NCBI RefSeq assembly: GCF_963675815.1 | Contig: NZ_OY776576.1 | Span: 248,001-312,000 of the forward strand | Source: an uncultured Desulfuromusa sp. | GTDB lineage: Bacteria; Desulfobacterota; Desulfuromonadia; Desulfuromonadales; Geopsychrobacteraceae | Reading direction: 5' to 3' | Length of the DNA: 64,000 nt | Shown: in pieces, positions 50,925 through 60,572 of the stretch | How the letters are laid out: each line of letters begins with the position of its first letter | How positions within the stretch are numbered: the first letter of the stretch is position 1 | Notes under the pieces: generated by a model | Told to the model about the DNA's origin: nothing | Seen by the model: the letters and a program-made list of their open reading frames with translations, nothing else | The model's database searches: none | Program-made: the position numbers and the translations under genes

Positions 50925-53366
50925 CTAAGGGGCAACTTCGATCAGCAAACCGGAAGGATCGACTGCAATTCGCTCACCCGCTACGTTTCTGAAATTTGTC
51001 CGCGTCGGCTTGATTTCAGCTTTGCCGACCGCTATTGCCCGGAACTGCAGACTGAATAATTCTCCAGCGCCGGAAACACCTTGACCGCCAGAACCCTGTT
51101 TCAGTCCGACGATAACTCTTCCCCCCGGATTAAGATCCGTATAAGTGAAAACATTTACTCCATTATCTCTATTGAGGAAAGCACCCTCCTTCGCACTGAC
51201 AAGTTCAAAGAGGGCTGGATCATATTGTACATACAAAGGAGCGCTGAACAGAGATTCGACCTCACTAACATGAAAACTCAAAGTGAATTCATCCCCCTGG
51301 TTGACAAGTTGTGCTCCTTCAACAAAAACCGTCGGTTTGAGCTCCTGTCCGGCGACTTGATTTGCAGGAATCAGCTCTTCAGTCATCATACTTGTAGCAG
51401 GTTCTTCCTCAACGGTTCCAGCAGGGGCTTCGGGTTTCTCTGGCAATGGAGTTACTACCTTTTTCTGCTTTGGATTTTCCTTGACAGATTTTAAATCAGT
51501 CTGCGGCTCCAGCCCTTCCTGACCAACTCGATATTCGTCAGCAAAGGTGCCAAAATTCCGCCCGAATTTCAGATCATCCTCACCGCCGGACCAGATACTG
51601 GCGGTATCACCTTGAGGAACATGAACCGATTTGACAATATGCGGAGTAATCGACAGCAGTATTTCACGCTTGGTTTTGGTTTTATCAGTGCCGTTAAAAA
51701 GCTCTCCAAGAAGAGGAATATCACCCAGTACCGGAAATACATTTTTTGTGGTCGAATTGTCGTTGCGGATCAGTCCACCAATAATAGTTTGCTCGCCATC
51801 CTTGAGCGTTAGAGTCGTATCAGCATTAGTTGAAGAAATGGTAATAACGGCAGTTCCATTCGCGGTCTTTTCACGACCTGAGACGTTACTCACCTCAAGG
51901 CCCAATTTCGTAATAATAGTATTATCCAGCTGGATCGACGGCTCGACATCCAACTTGACCCCGACATCAATATACTGAACATTCTCAGAGGTCTGGGTAT
52001 CATTGATGGTCACGGTAATGACAGGTTCACGGCTGCCAACATGAACCTTGGCTTTTTCTTTGTTTCTGACGCGGATTTTGGGGTTAGCCAGAACGTCAGC
52101 GTTAACCAAAGTTTTCATAAATTTGAACGCAGCTGTCGGAATCGAATAAAAAGGATCCAATCCATTCACCGTTTCTATCAACCCGGTTGTTGGTGATCCA
52201 GCTGACAAACCGGAAGCGACAATCGTTCCTGATCCGGGAACACTGAGACCAGCACCAATAGAATAATTACTGAGTTTCAAGCCTAGCTCTCTGGTATCAC
52301 TGTGATTCACCTCAAGCAATTCAAGGTCAAAGACCACCTCAGAATTGCCCCTGTCATTCGCTTCAATCAGCTTTTGCGCCAATCGAATCACGTCCGGTTG
52401 ATCGCGGATGACAATGGCGTTGAGCTCTTCCTGGACATAAATTTTCCGCACTTGAAGCATAGTGCGTAACATGTTAACCGCTTTTTTGGCGTCGATATGC
52501 GACAGGTAAAAGGTCTGAATAATCTGATCTTCAAACTGCTTCTGTTTGTCACGGGTTTTCGGGAACAAAATGATTGTCTTCTTGTTGAGAATCTTCTTGT
52601 CAAGTTTGTTCATCCGTAACAGCAGTTCCAGCGCCTGGGCAAAGGTGGCCTGTTCTAGAAATAGCGTGGTTTTATTGCTGCGAACATCCTCATCCAGAAT
52701 AAAGTTGATTCCGGAAAGCTTGGTCAGGATGTCAAACACATCGGGTAGTTTTGTGTCACGAAAGTTCAGATTAATCGGCTCGGTCGATGCTACCTCGAGT
52801 TCTATGCCATCAACCAGCGCGTATTTATTCTGTTTGATTTTTTCTTTGAGCTGCAGCGCCGGTTGATAATCAGGAAGAATTGATAGGGCGCTATCCACCG
52901 TATCTTGGGCTTCTGACCTACGATTCGTCTGCAACAATACTTGCGCTTCCTGGACCAGCTTTTCGACCTGAAGATAATTACGTGCTATCTTCAAGCCGTC
53001 AAATGCAGCAAACAGGGCACCATCCAGCTCCGTTGCCAGTTGATATTCCTGCAGAGCCTTCAAATACTGTTGCTGGGCAATAAAATCATCGCCCTTCCCT
53101 TTATGCTCTAAAGCCGCTTTGTTCCTGGCGCTGTTCAGATTCAAGCGGTATTGATGACTGCCTGGATTACTCTCAACCGCCGCTAAATAATCCATTACCG
53201 CCTGATCATAATTTTGCTGTTCAAGTGCCTGATTTCCTTTATCGAATGAAGCCTGTCCAGCCACACACCCCGATAGTACCAACAGCAGCAACAGGCTGAA
53301 AAAAAACAGCATGCTCTGATTGATTATTTTTTTCATTGCCATGGCAGCCTCTTTATTTAAAAACAT
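50925..53366 (-). CDS. Secretin (GspD/PilQ-like) with TPR and cohesin-like domains
   Basis: An 813-residue outer-membrane secretin lipoprotein, lipobox VLSGC (Cys34). TPR-like repeats cover about residues 45-180 (KGNQALEQQNYDQAVMDYLA). Next come a secretin N-domain (INLNFRDTKLPDVFDILTKL), N1-type repeats, and the channel domain (about 400-580) with VGSREPVITV and EQTIIGGLIRND. After a Pro/Glu linker, residues about 690-813 match a cohesin-like fold (GDEFTLSFHVSEVESLFSAPLYVQYDPALFELV). ATG 53366 has AAGGTGATC upstream; ATG 53342 is an alternative. Confidence 0.92.
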   Translation of the reverse strand: MFLNKEAAMAMKKIINQSMLFFFSLLLLLVLSGCVAGQASFDKGNQALEQQNYDQAVMDYLAAVESNPGSHQYRLNLNSARNKAALEHKGKGDDFIAQQQYLKALQEYQLATELDGALFAAFDGLKIARNYLQVEKLVQEAQVLLQTNRRSEAQDTVDSALSILPDYQPALQLKEKIKQNKYALVDGIELEVASTEPINLNFRDTKLPDVFDILTKLSGINFILDEDVRSNKTTLFLEQATFAQALELLLRMNKLDKKILNKKTIILFPKTRDKQKQFEDQIIQTFYLSHIDAKKAVNMLRTMLQVRKIYVQEELNAIVIRDQPDVIRLAQKLIEANDRGNSEVVFDLELLEVNHSDTRELGLKLSNYSIGAGLSVPGSGTIVASGLSAGSPTTGLIETVNGLDPFYSIPTAAFKFMKTLVNADVLANPKIRVRNKEKAKVHVGSREPVITVTINDTQTSENVQYIDVGVKLDVEPSIQLDNTIITKLGLEVSNVSGREKTANGTAVITISSTNADTTLTLKDGEQTIIGGLIRNDNSTTKNVFPVLGDIPLLGELFNGTDKTKTKREILLSITPHIVKSVHVPQGDTASIWSGGEDDLKFGRNFGTFADEYRVGQEGLEPQTDLKSVKENPKQKKVVTPLPEKPEAPAGTVEEEPATSMMTEELIPANQVAGQELKPTVFVEGAQLVNQGDEFTLSFHVSEVESLFSAPLYVQYDPALFELVSAKEGAFLNRDNGVNVFTYTDLNPGGRVIVGLKQGSGGQGVSGAGELFSLQFRAIAVGKAEIKPTRTNFRNVAGERIAVDPSGLLIEVAP

Positions 53367-54094
53367 TATTGATCACCTTTATTATTTTCTGCTTCTGTGG
53401 TATCAGCTGGCTCAGGTTTTCCATTATTCGGCTTGGGCTTGTCAATATCCGGCTCTTTGGGCATGACAAAAGCAGGACGATTCGACTGAAACTTGACGTT
53501 CGGCAAGCGCTGGGATTTCGCTTCGCTCAAACGTAAAACAATCTGTTGATCGGTCTGCTTGCGACCGACAGTTATCTCTTTGTTGCTGATACTGCGAACA
53601 ACCAGGTCATCGGCAAAAACATCGCCGGCTTTAACCAGGAAAACCTGCCCTTGTTTCGATGCAAGAAAAACCGTGTAATCTCCAGCCTTATTCAGATAAC
53701 CCAAAACGTTCAATGATTGAATCGGTTCCGGCCCTTTTGGCTGAGGCTGAAAGACCACCGGAACGATTTGTCGCGGCGGTTTAACCTGTTCTGTAACTTT
53801 TGCTGGTGTTGATGCTGGAACGGGGTGTGGTTTAACCTGTGGTGCCGGCAAATAAAGCGGTCCGAAAAGATTTTTCTTTGGCGCTTGATATTGACGGTTC
53901 TCTCCGCCGGAGGTATTGAGTTCTGCCACAGTGGGAAAGTCTGCCGGTTTCTTTTTCTGCGAAAACAGTTGCGTTTGTTGCAAAGGCCCCTGTCCATCTG
54001 CAACTCTGCGCTGGCGCGGGGTCGCAACCCAGGCGTAAATAATGGCGCCGCAAAGTACCACCAGCAAAATGACGCTGATCTGTGACCGGTTCAA
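53366..54094 (-). CDS. GspC/PilP-like inner-membrane connector
   Basis: 242 residues: one N-terminal span (ISVILLVVLCGAIIYAWVA), a Pro-rich linker, then a small beta domain (LNVLGYLNKAGDYTVFLASKQGQVFLVKAGDVFADDLVVRSI) like the HR domain of GspC or PilP, which touches the secretin. The C-terminus is acidic and Pro/Asn-rich. It overlaps the next gene by 4 nt on its 5' side. Confidence 0.8.
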   Translation of the reverse strand: MNRSQISVILLVVLCGAIIYAWVATPRQRRVADGQGPLQQTQLFSQKKKPADFPTVAELNTSGGENRQYQAPKKNLFGPLYLPAPQVKPHPVPASTPAKVTEQVKPPRQIVPVVFQPQPKGPEPIQSLNVLGYLNKAGDYTVFLASKQGQVFLVKAGDVFADDLVVRSISNKEITVGRKQTDQQIVLRLSEAKSQRLPNVKFQSNRPAFVMPKEPDIDKPKPNNGKPEPADTTEAENNKGDQ

Positions 54095-54675
54095 GCTCTC
54101 CCCCTTTGAAAATAGGTTGCCAGTTCGATCTGTAAATCAACCTGCGGCTGTCCCTTTTGACTGGTTGAAGAACCTCTCAGAGAAATCTTTTCAATCAAGA
54201 TAATTCGCCGGGAATTTTCCACCAGATGGATAAACTTTTTTATCTGTGCATACTCCCCTTTGACCGAAAAACTCAGCCCATAGCGTAAAAACCCGGTTTC
54301 TTTATCCTGCTTGGGCTGATAATTGATCTGATGAATCTTTAAGTCCGCCTGCTGCGACCAATCGAACAGTTCACCGAGAAAAACCGAAAAATCGGCTTGC
54401 TGCGGAATCAATTGGTTAAACTGCTGAAGATTTCGGTCAAGCTGCTCTGCGGCGGAAACGGGGACGCCACTATTGGCAAATTCTAGCTGGCGTTGGCGGA
54501 CCTGTTGCTGCAAACGGGATTGTTCAGTTCTTAACTCCAGTAGATTTGGTTCTGTCACCCAGCTCTGTACGACATAAGCTGCGACAACACAAAGGGATAA
54601 AAGACCGATCACCATAATCCGACCGCGATTAGGTGCCCACACCGCGCTGATGAGGGGGTATTTCTGCAGCATCAA
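54091..54675 (-). CDS. PilO/GspM-like assembly protein
   Basis: 194 residues: one N-terminal span (GLLSLCVVAAYVVQSW), a coiled coil (LRTEQSRLQQQVRQRQLEF), and a ferredoxin-like periplasmic domain (FSVFLGELFDWSQQADLKIHQ, LSFSVKGEYAQIKKFIHLVE) as in PilO. It forms heterodimers with the PilN-like protein encoded just upstream. Confidence 0.85.
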   Translation of the reverse strand: MMLQKYPLISAVWAPNRGRIMVIGLLSLCVVAAYVVQSWVTEPNLLELRTEQSRLQQQVRQRQLEFANSGVPVSAAEQLDRNLQQFNQLIPQQADFSVFLGELFDWSQQADLKIHQINYQPKQDKETGFLRYGLSFSVKGEYAQIKKFIHLVENSRRIILIEKISLRGSSTSQKGQPQVDLQIELATYFQRGRA

Positions 54676-55220
54676 AACACCCCTTCCACACTGAGAGAAA
54701 AGCTTAAAGCCGAGCGTTTGCCACCATGGCCATCGTCAACATCAACTTCCACCTGGTTTTTCAGATAGACCTGATGGAACGCTTCTGCCTGGAAATGATC
54801 CAGAAGCTCCTGCAGGTTTGGTAAATTTCTTGCGACACCGGTCACCAGCAGGCTGTTCTTGCCATAGTCCGGGTTGAAGCTGCGCAAACTAACGCCATCA
54901 GGAAGTAGCCCTTCGATCCGGTCAAACAGAACGGTCCAGCGAAAAGCATCTCGCTGCAGCAGCAGCTCGGCCTGATGGTAAGCTTGTTGTTGTTCCGCAA
55001 GCTCTTCGGCACTGAGTCGCTGCGGTTGTTTGCCCCGCAGTTGCTCCTGCAGTGCATCAAGGTGGGTCTGATATTGCTGGGCCAGTTGCCGGCATTTCAG
55101 ATAAGTGCTCCCTTCGATGGCAAGCACGAGCAGCAACAACACCATGAAAACGGAAAGAGTCAATCTGACGGCTAGTTGATTGAGGTGGCGCTCACTGGCG
55201 AGATTGATTAACAGTTTCAT
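54672..55220 (-). CDS. PilN/GspL-like assembly protein
   Basis: 182 residues: an N-terminal INLASERHL-type cytoplasmic peptide, one span (LTLSVFMVLLLLVLAIEG), a coiled coil, and a periplasmic domain (FRWTVLFDRIEGLLPDGVSLRSF). The NLASE-type start is the PilM-binding motif. It overlaps its neighbours by 4 nt on each side. Confidence 0.85.
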   Translation of the reverse strand: MKLLINLASERHLNQLAVRLTLSVFMVLLLLVLAIEGSTYLKCRQLAQQYQTHLDALQEQLRGKQPQRLSAEELAEQQQAYHQAELLLQRDAFRWTVLFDRIEGLLPDGVSLRSFNPDYGKNSLLVTGVARNLPNLQELLDHFQAEAFHQVYLKNQVEVDVDDGHGGKRSALSFSLSVEGVF

Positions 55221-56146
55221 TTATCCCCCGTTATCATCCGCTCGGCAACCCCAAGGGCCGCCGCCATTCCACTGGCTTCGGCACCGTCAAAAGAGAGTTG
55301 ATGGCCGTTCATCAGTTTGCTCACTGGTGATATGAGGCACTGGACGTCCTGATCAAAAACTGATTCCACCGCTTTCAACAAAGCCTCCTGATCAAACCAG
55401 TCCGAATGTAAATAAACTGCTAGGCGGTTAAAAGCGGGCAATTCATGACGATATGTCACCAAAGTCCGGTTGAGCTCCTGAAACACCTGTCGCGGATCCT
55501 TATGAATCCTTCGCAAACGGGAGAAAATCAGGATCTGATTGACAAAAATCAACAAACTGAGCTGGCCACCATCGACGCCGACCAGGATAAAATCCCGGCC
55601 CAGATCAATTTTTGTCCGGTAGGCGTTATAAAGGGCCAGACAATGGAAATCAACAACAGCAGCGGCATATCCGGCCTGCTCGATGAGCTCTTCATACTGC
55701 GTCAGGACATCTTTGCTGGTCACTGCAGCAAGCACTTTTTTCTGCCCAGATTCTTTTTCTTCTAAAACCTGAAAATCCAATGCCACGCGATTTGACGGAA
55801 CCGGCAACCGGTCTTTTAACTGCCAACGGATCATCTCGGCCCCTTCAGCCCAGTTTTTAAAGGGGGTTTCTATATCCAACATAAACAGTTGCCCAGCACT
55901 GTCAGGAAGAGCCACAGCAATGCGGTTATCCCGCTTTGCCAGTGGCGTTAATAACTCTTGCACTGCGTGCACAAAAAGGTCAGGTTGAGCGATGTTCAGT
56001 TCTCTAAAGCCTGGTTTTATGACACCATCGGCCAGAGCCAGATTCTGGCCATCAACCAGAGCGATATGCTTCGCTCGTCGCTGCACAGCGATGGCCCGTA
56101 GCCCCTGCTGACAGATTTCCAGCCCCAGATATGTTCTCCGCATCAT
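55217..56146 (-). CDS. PilM-like actin-fold ATPase
   Basis: A 309-residue cytoplasmic protein of the PilM/cytoplasmic-GspL type, with actin-fold motifs: YLGLEICQQGLRAIAV (phosphate 1), VVDFHCLALYNAY and FILVGVDGGQLSLLIF. It links the assembly ATPase to the PilN/PilO membrane pair. ATG 56146 is chosen (GGAAGGG upstream), 4 nt after the gspE stop; a TTG start 18 nt earlier overlaps gspE. Confidence 0.88.
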   Translation of the reverse strand: MMRRTYLGLEICQQGLRAIAVQRRAKHIALVDGQNLALADGVIKPGFRELNIAQPDLFVHAVQELLTPLAKRDNRIAVALPDSAGQLFMLDIETPFKNWAEGAEMIRWQLKDRLPVPSNRVALDFQVLEEKESGQKKVLAAVTSKDVLTQYEELIEQAGYAAAVVDFHCLALYNAYRTKIDLGRDFILVGVDGGQLSLLIFVNQILIFSRLRRIHKDPRQVFQELNRTLVTYRHELPAFNRLAVYLHSDWFDQEALLKAVESVFDQDVQCLISPVSKLMNGHQLSFDGAEASGMAAALGVAERMITGDK

Positions 56147-56150
56147 GCTT

Positions 56151-57896
56151 CTACCCTTCCGCAAAGGTAACGCGATCTATTTCGCGAAAAGTAGTTTCAC
56201 CACGCAGAACTTTTTCTAAAGCAGCCTGTCTTAAAAAGATCGTCCCGTCGGCGTGGGCCTGTTTTTTTAATTCTGACACGGGTGCTTTCCCGGCGATCAT
56301 TTCACGCATGACATCATTCATTTCCAGCAGTTCAACGATAGCGCTGCGCCCGGAATAACCGAGACCGTTACATTCCTTGCAGCCGGGAGCATCATGAAAG
56401 TTGGCCGCAGCACCCTGCTCAGTCGTCAAGCCGTAGGAGTGCAGCAGCTCAGGGGGATGCACAACCGGCCGCTTACAGTGCCGGCACAGATTTCGGACCA
56501 GGCGCTGCGCCAGGACACAATTAAGACAGGAGACAAAATTATAAGCATCGATTCCCATGTGCAGAAAACGTCCCAGCACATCAAAAACATTGTTGGCATG
56601 CACGGTGGTAAACACCAGATGGCCGGTCAGGGCCGACTGCACGGCGATCTGAGCGGTTTCGGGGTCGCGGATTTCACCGACCATAATTTTATCGGGGTCA
56701 TGACGTAAAATTGAGCGCAGTCCTCGGGCGAAGGTCAGCCCCTTTTTCTCATTGACCGGCACCTGGACAACCCCTTTGACCTGGTATTCAACCGGATCTT
56801 CAATAGTGACAATCTTTTCTTCGATCGAGTTGATTTCAGAGAGTGCCGCATACAGAGTGGTTGTCTTGCCACTTCCGGTCGGGCCGGTCACCAGCACCAT
56901 ACCGTAAGGCTCACGGATCCGGCTGCGCATCCGTTGCATCTCCCGCGCGGAAAAGCCGAGGGCTTCGAAGCTGAGTCCGTGCATATCGGCGGCGATCGAT
57001 TCTTTGTCCAAGATCCGGATCACGGCATCTTCACCAAAGCTGGTGGGCATGATCGACACCCGGAAATCGATCGATTTGTCTCCGAGACGAACCTTGAAAC
57101 GGCCATCCTGGGGGATTCTCCGTTCGGAGATATCCAACTCACTCATAACCTTGATCCTGGAGATAATAGGACTTTGAAAGCGGCTGTCAATGGTCTCGGT
57201 GGCCTGAAAAAGAACTCCATCAACCCGGTATTTAATCACCACACCATCAACCGTTGCTTCAATATGGATATCGCTGGCCCGTTTCTTTAACGCATCAAAC
57301 AGGGTGGAGTCGATCAGGCGGATAATCGGGCTAGTGTCGGCGGTCAGTTTGTCGATGGAAAGAACTTCATCCCCTTTGTCGGTTTCCTTGATCAGTTGCA
57401 GTTTGAAGTCTTCGGAAGCCTCACGCAGAACCCGCTGAGAACCGGCTCCCCGTTCGATCAGTCGCTCGATCTGCCCTTTGGCCGCAATCTTTAATTCAAG
57501 GGCCAGCCCAAGCTGCAGTTCCAGCTGATCCAGAGCGGTAACATCGGTTGGATCGGCGATAGCGATGGTCAGGGTAGTGTCGTTACGCTCAAGGGGAATC
57601 AGATGATGTTTGATCGGGATATCACTTGGCAGGGTGGCGATCAGTTCAGCATTGAGGATGGTGTCACTGAGATCGATGTAATCGTACTGAAACTGGGTCG
57701 CCAATGCCTTGGCCAGTTCGGCTTCAGTGAACAGACCGGCTTCAACACCAACGGTACCGAAACGTTTACCAGTTTGCTGTTGCTGTTCCAGGACCAAATC
57801 GATTTCTGCCGGAGCAATAGCTCCCATATCGGCCAGGATCCGCCCAATTGGTTGGCGTTGATAGGTCATTTCTTTACCCATAAGATTATCCGACAT
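56151..57896 (-). CDS. gspE: Assembly ATPase GspE/PilB
   Basis: A 581-residue hexameric ATPase that drives pseudopilus assembly. It has an N-terminal GspE-N domain, Walker A GPTGSGKT at 338-345, an Asp box (IVTIEDPVEYQ), Walker B (MVGEIRDPETAQIA), a His box (GHLVFTTVHAN) and a tetracysteine zinc site (LCRHC ... GCKEC). It starts at a TGATG junction with gspF. Confidence 0.95.
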   Translation of the reverse strand: MSDNLMGKEMTYQRQPIGRILADMGAIAPAEIDLVLEQQQQTGKRFGTVGVEAGLFTEAELAKALATQFQYDYIDLSDTILNAELIATLPSDIPIKHHLIPLERNDTTLTIAIADPTDVTALDQLELQLGLALELKIAAKGQIERLIERGAGSQRVLREASEDFKLQLIKETDKGDEVLSIDKLTADTSPIIRLIDSTLFDALKKRASDIHIEATVDGVVIKYRVDGVLFQATETIDSRFQSPIISRIKVMSELDISERRIPQDGRFKVRLGDKSIDFRVSIMPTSFGEDAVIRILDKESIAADMHGLSFEALGFSAREMQRMRSRIREPYGMVLVTGPTGSGKTTTLYAALSEINSIEEKIVTIEDPVEYQVKGVVQVPVNEKKGLTFARGLRSILRHDPDKIMVGEIRDPETAQIAVQSALTGHLVFTTVHANNVFDVLGRFLHMGIDAYNFVSCLNCVLAQRLVRNLCRHCKRPVVHPPELLHSYGLTTEQGAAANFHDAPGCKECNGLGYSGRSAIVELLEMNDVMREMIAGKAPVSELKKQAHADGTIFLRQAALEKVLRGETTFREIDRVTFAEG

Positions 57897-59104
57897 CAGC
57901 CGACAGTCCCGGCCAGTTGGAAAATCGGCACATACATGGCGATAATAATAAAGGCGATCATAAAACCCATCACCATCATCAAAATGGGTTCAATCATCGT
58001 CGTCAGTTTTGTCAGTCGCTGTTCAACTTGTGCTTCGTAGTAATCGGCGATATCAGCGAGCATCTCGGTTAAAGACCCAGAAGTCTCTCCAACGCTGACC
58101 ATGCGCAAGGCCAGCGGCGGAAAAAATCCGGTGCGCGCCAGGGCATCGGACAGGGAGGTCCCTTCTTCAACCCGCCGAGCGGCCTGGACCATCGCTTGTT
58201 CCAGACTCAAATTATTGAGGGTTCCGCGCGACATCTGCATCGCGGGAACCAGTGGTGTACCGCTGGCAAGGGTGGTTCCCAGGGTGCGATTAAAACCGGA
58301 CAGGGCATAATCGGTTTTCAAGCCACCAACGAAAGGAAGGCGCAGCAGAAAACGATCAACCCGCAATCGACCACGGGAGCTGCGCAATAATGATTTTATC
58401 AGAGGTGCCGCAACAACCAAAGCTATCAGGAGAAGGTACCAATAGTGACCGATAAGTTCGGAAATGCCGATCAAAACTTGCGTCATCAGAGGTAATTCAA
58501 CATTGGCATCAGCATAAATCTGGGTAAAACGGGGAACGACAAACAGCATCAGAAAAACCACCACAATAACTGCGGCCATGGTTAGCAGCAGAGGATAAAA
58601 GGAGGCGCTACGCACCTTGTCCCGGATCGCTTCAACCCGCTTCTGATACTCCAGAAATCGTGACATGGTTTCCGGCAGATCCCCGGTTTTTTCACCCGCC
58701 TTGATCGAGGCGATATATAGGGCGGGGAAAAAGCGCGGAAACTTGGCAAAAGCGTCGGACAGGGAGCTGCCACCTTTGATCTCTTCCCGAATTTCGTTGA
58801 GGATATCGCGAAAGGTGCCTGCTTCCATTTGTTCAGTCTGGGTATCAAGGATCTGCAGAATCGGCAGCCCTGAGCGCAGCAGCACCAGCAGTTCCTGGTT
58901 GAAAGAAAGAAACCGCTGGCCAGTCACTCGGGCAGATTGATGCCGACTCCCTTGTAAAAAGGATAAGGATTGCCGCCGGATCTGGAAGACGTGAAAGCCC
59001 TGCTCTTCGAGATTCTCTCGCAACTGGTCTCTGCTCGTCGAATCGTAGCTCTTCTCGACAATCCGACCATCGGCGGTACCGACTTTACACTGGAAGCTTG
59101 GCAT
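57896..59104 (-). CDS. gspF: Inner-membrane platform protein GspF/PilC
   Basis: A 402-residue platform protein with two repeated T2SSF domains: LRSGLPILQILDTQTEQMEAGTFRDIL in the first, LGTTLASGTPLVPAMQMSRGTL in the second. Three spans, including the last near LMMVMGFMIAFIIIAMYVPIF. It is the first gene of the nine-gene operon; upstream lies a 103-bp tandem duplication rather than another gene. Confidence 0.94.
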   Translation of the reverse strand: MPSFQCKVGTADGRIVEKSYDSTSRDQLRENLEEQGFHVFQIRRQSLSFLQGSRHQSARVTGQRFLSFNQELLVLLRSGLPILQILDTQTEQMEAGTFRDILNEIREEIKGGSSLSDAFAKFPRFFPALYIASIKAGEKTGDLPETMSRFLEYQKRVEAIRDKVRSASFYPLLLTMAAVIVVVFLMLFVVPRFTQIYADANVELPLMTQVLIGISELIGHYWYLLLIALVVAAPLIKSLLRSSRGRLRVDRFLLRLPFVGGLKTDYALSGFNRTLGTTLASGTPLVPAMQMSRGTLNNLSLEQAMVQAARRVEEGTSLSDALARTGFFPPLALRMVSVGETSGSLTEMLADIADYYEAQVEQRLTKLTTMIEPILMMVMGFMIAFIIIAMYVPIFQLAGTVG

Positions 59105-59130
59105 GGCAAACGGCTGTTTCAGAAGTAGAA

Positions 59131-59338
59131 GTATCCACTAATTTATCGCCTCTATACCCAAATTTCTACCCTCAATCAACGTTAATTGTAAGTTCATAAA
59201 CTTGGGATTGTTAGTCAATTTGAGTCGTTTCAATGTATCCACTAACTTATCGCCTCTACACCCAAATTTCTACCCTCAATCAACGTTAATTGTAAGTTCA
59301 TAAATTTGGGATTGTTAGTCAATTTGAGTCGTTTCAAT
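59131..59338. repeat. 103-bp tandem duplication upstream of gspF
   Basis: Two head-to-tail copies, 59131-59233 and 59234-59338, differ at only about three positions. Each holds GTATCCACTA at its left end and GTTTCAAT at its right. The duplication occupies the likely promoter region of the secretion operon. The rest of the gap (59339-59583) has an eight-C run and an AT-rich stretch, and I see no gene there. Confidence 0.9.
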
Positions 59339-59583
59339 ATATTTGCAGCATAATATAATAAGCTAGAAACCGTTACACTTTTCCACAAAAACAAAATAAC
59401 TCCACTTGGTTCCTGAACGGATCAGATTTTTCACGGCCATCATTAGGGACTGGATCCCGCAGAGGGCCTGTCCCATTTCACAACCCATTTGTTGAAATCA
59501 CAACCTTTTAGACATAGATTCAAAATCTTACCCCCCCCAAAAAAAGGTTGTGATTTTGATCTTAATCCGCTTTGATCCGTGTC

Positions 59584-60384
59584 CTAAGCTTTTCCAGTCC
59601 CCTTAAACTGAAGATACAACACATAGCTCGCCCAAAGTATGGCGGAAATCATCAGGAACGAACCGAAGCCGTGAGCCAATCGGGCCAATATCTGGTCGTG
59701 GTGTAGCATGCCGGTTTCAGTCAGCAGGTATTCCCAATCGTGAAACCCGTAAGGGGCCGAACTGCCGGTATTGTCACCGACGAGTGGCAAGATCCCAGCG
59801 CTTGCATCATTAATATAGGGGGCGATGTCGAGAAAGTTCTCCCCGAACCACCAACTACAAACTGCGGCATCAAAAGGATCGCGGGTTTTAAACAGCAACG
59901 TTCCTCCGCAGATCAACGGAACCAGGAGTTGCCCCAAGGTACCACCCAGAGTCGTAATAAACTGCCCAAAAGGGCGAAAGACCACATGCCCCGCTTCATG
60001 AAATGGCAGGTTCACCAGATGCAGCAGGCTTTCTCCAGCATTGTTACTGGCAATACTGACAAACACCAGCTTGCTGCCCCAGATGATCATCCCCAGCAGG
60101 ATCAGCCCTCGACCCCAGACGATAAGGCTATTAGTTTCGCTGCTCTCAGGAAAAAACAGATGTCGCAATGTATCCTGGGACTGGCTCCGCAGGTACTGTT
60201 CATCTTGATGTCCAATGCCAGAACCATTACCGATGCAATTATCATCCAGCGACTGGGCCAGCTCTCCTACGGGAACCAGTCCCAAGTCAGCAGGTCGTGA
60301 TTTGATCTTGGCAAAGATCACCCCGCACAAAAGGCAGGTTTCACCACCTGGTTGATTTTCATGTCCACATTTCGGGCAGATCAT
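59584..60384 (-). CDS. Zinc-ribbon protein with M50-type metalloprotease motif
   Basis: About 266 residues. ATG 60384 has GGAG 6 nt upstream, and the chain opens with a zinc ribbon, MICPKCGHENQPGGETCLLCG. After a linker come four or five membrane spans; one junction carries LPFHEAGHVVFRPFGQF, the HExxH zinc motif of site-2-protease-like M50 enzymes. A later acidic segment (CSWWFGENFLDIAPYINDA) may give the third ligand. Its substrate is unknown. It sits alone between repeat-rich regions. Confidence 0.78.
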   Translation of the reverse strand: MICPKCGHENQPGGETCLLCGVIFAKIKSRPADLGLVPVGELAQSLDDNCIGNGSGIGHQDEQYLRSQSQDTLRHLFFPESSETNSLIVWGRGLILLGMIIWGSKLVFVSIASNNAGESLLHLVNLPFHEAGHVVFRPFGQFITTLGGTLGQLLVPLICGGTLLFKTRDPFDAAVCSWWFGENFLDIAPYINDASAGILPLVGDNTGSSAPYGFHDWEYLLTETGMLHHDQILARLAHGFGSFLMISAILWASYVLYLQFKGTGKA

Positions 60385-60488
60385 TTTTTCTCCAAGGGGA
60401 CTGGCTCCATTTAGCTTTATCAAATGGTGCCTGTCCCTCTCCAAGTAAACCAACAGCAATAAATCAATGAATTAAAGTAGCCTGTCCC

Positions 60489-60572
60489 CTTTACCCTTTA
60501 TGTCCCCTTTACCCTTTATGTCCCCTTTACCCTTTATGTCCCCTTTACCCTTTATGTCCCCTTTACCCTTTA
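60489..60572. repeat. 18-bp minisatellite
   Basis: Four perfect copies of CTTTACCCTTTATGTCCC (60489-60560) plus a 12-bp partial copy ending at 60572, directly next to the 133-bp structured repeat. Copy number is likely variable between strains. Confidence 0.92.

Noticed and set aside
59131..60572. CRISPR array
   Set aside because: The repeats are contiguous tandem units (103 bp and 18 bp) without unique spacers, and no cas gene is present.
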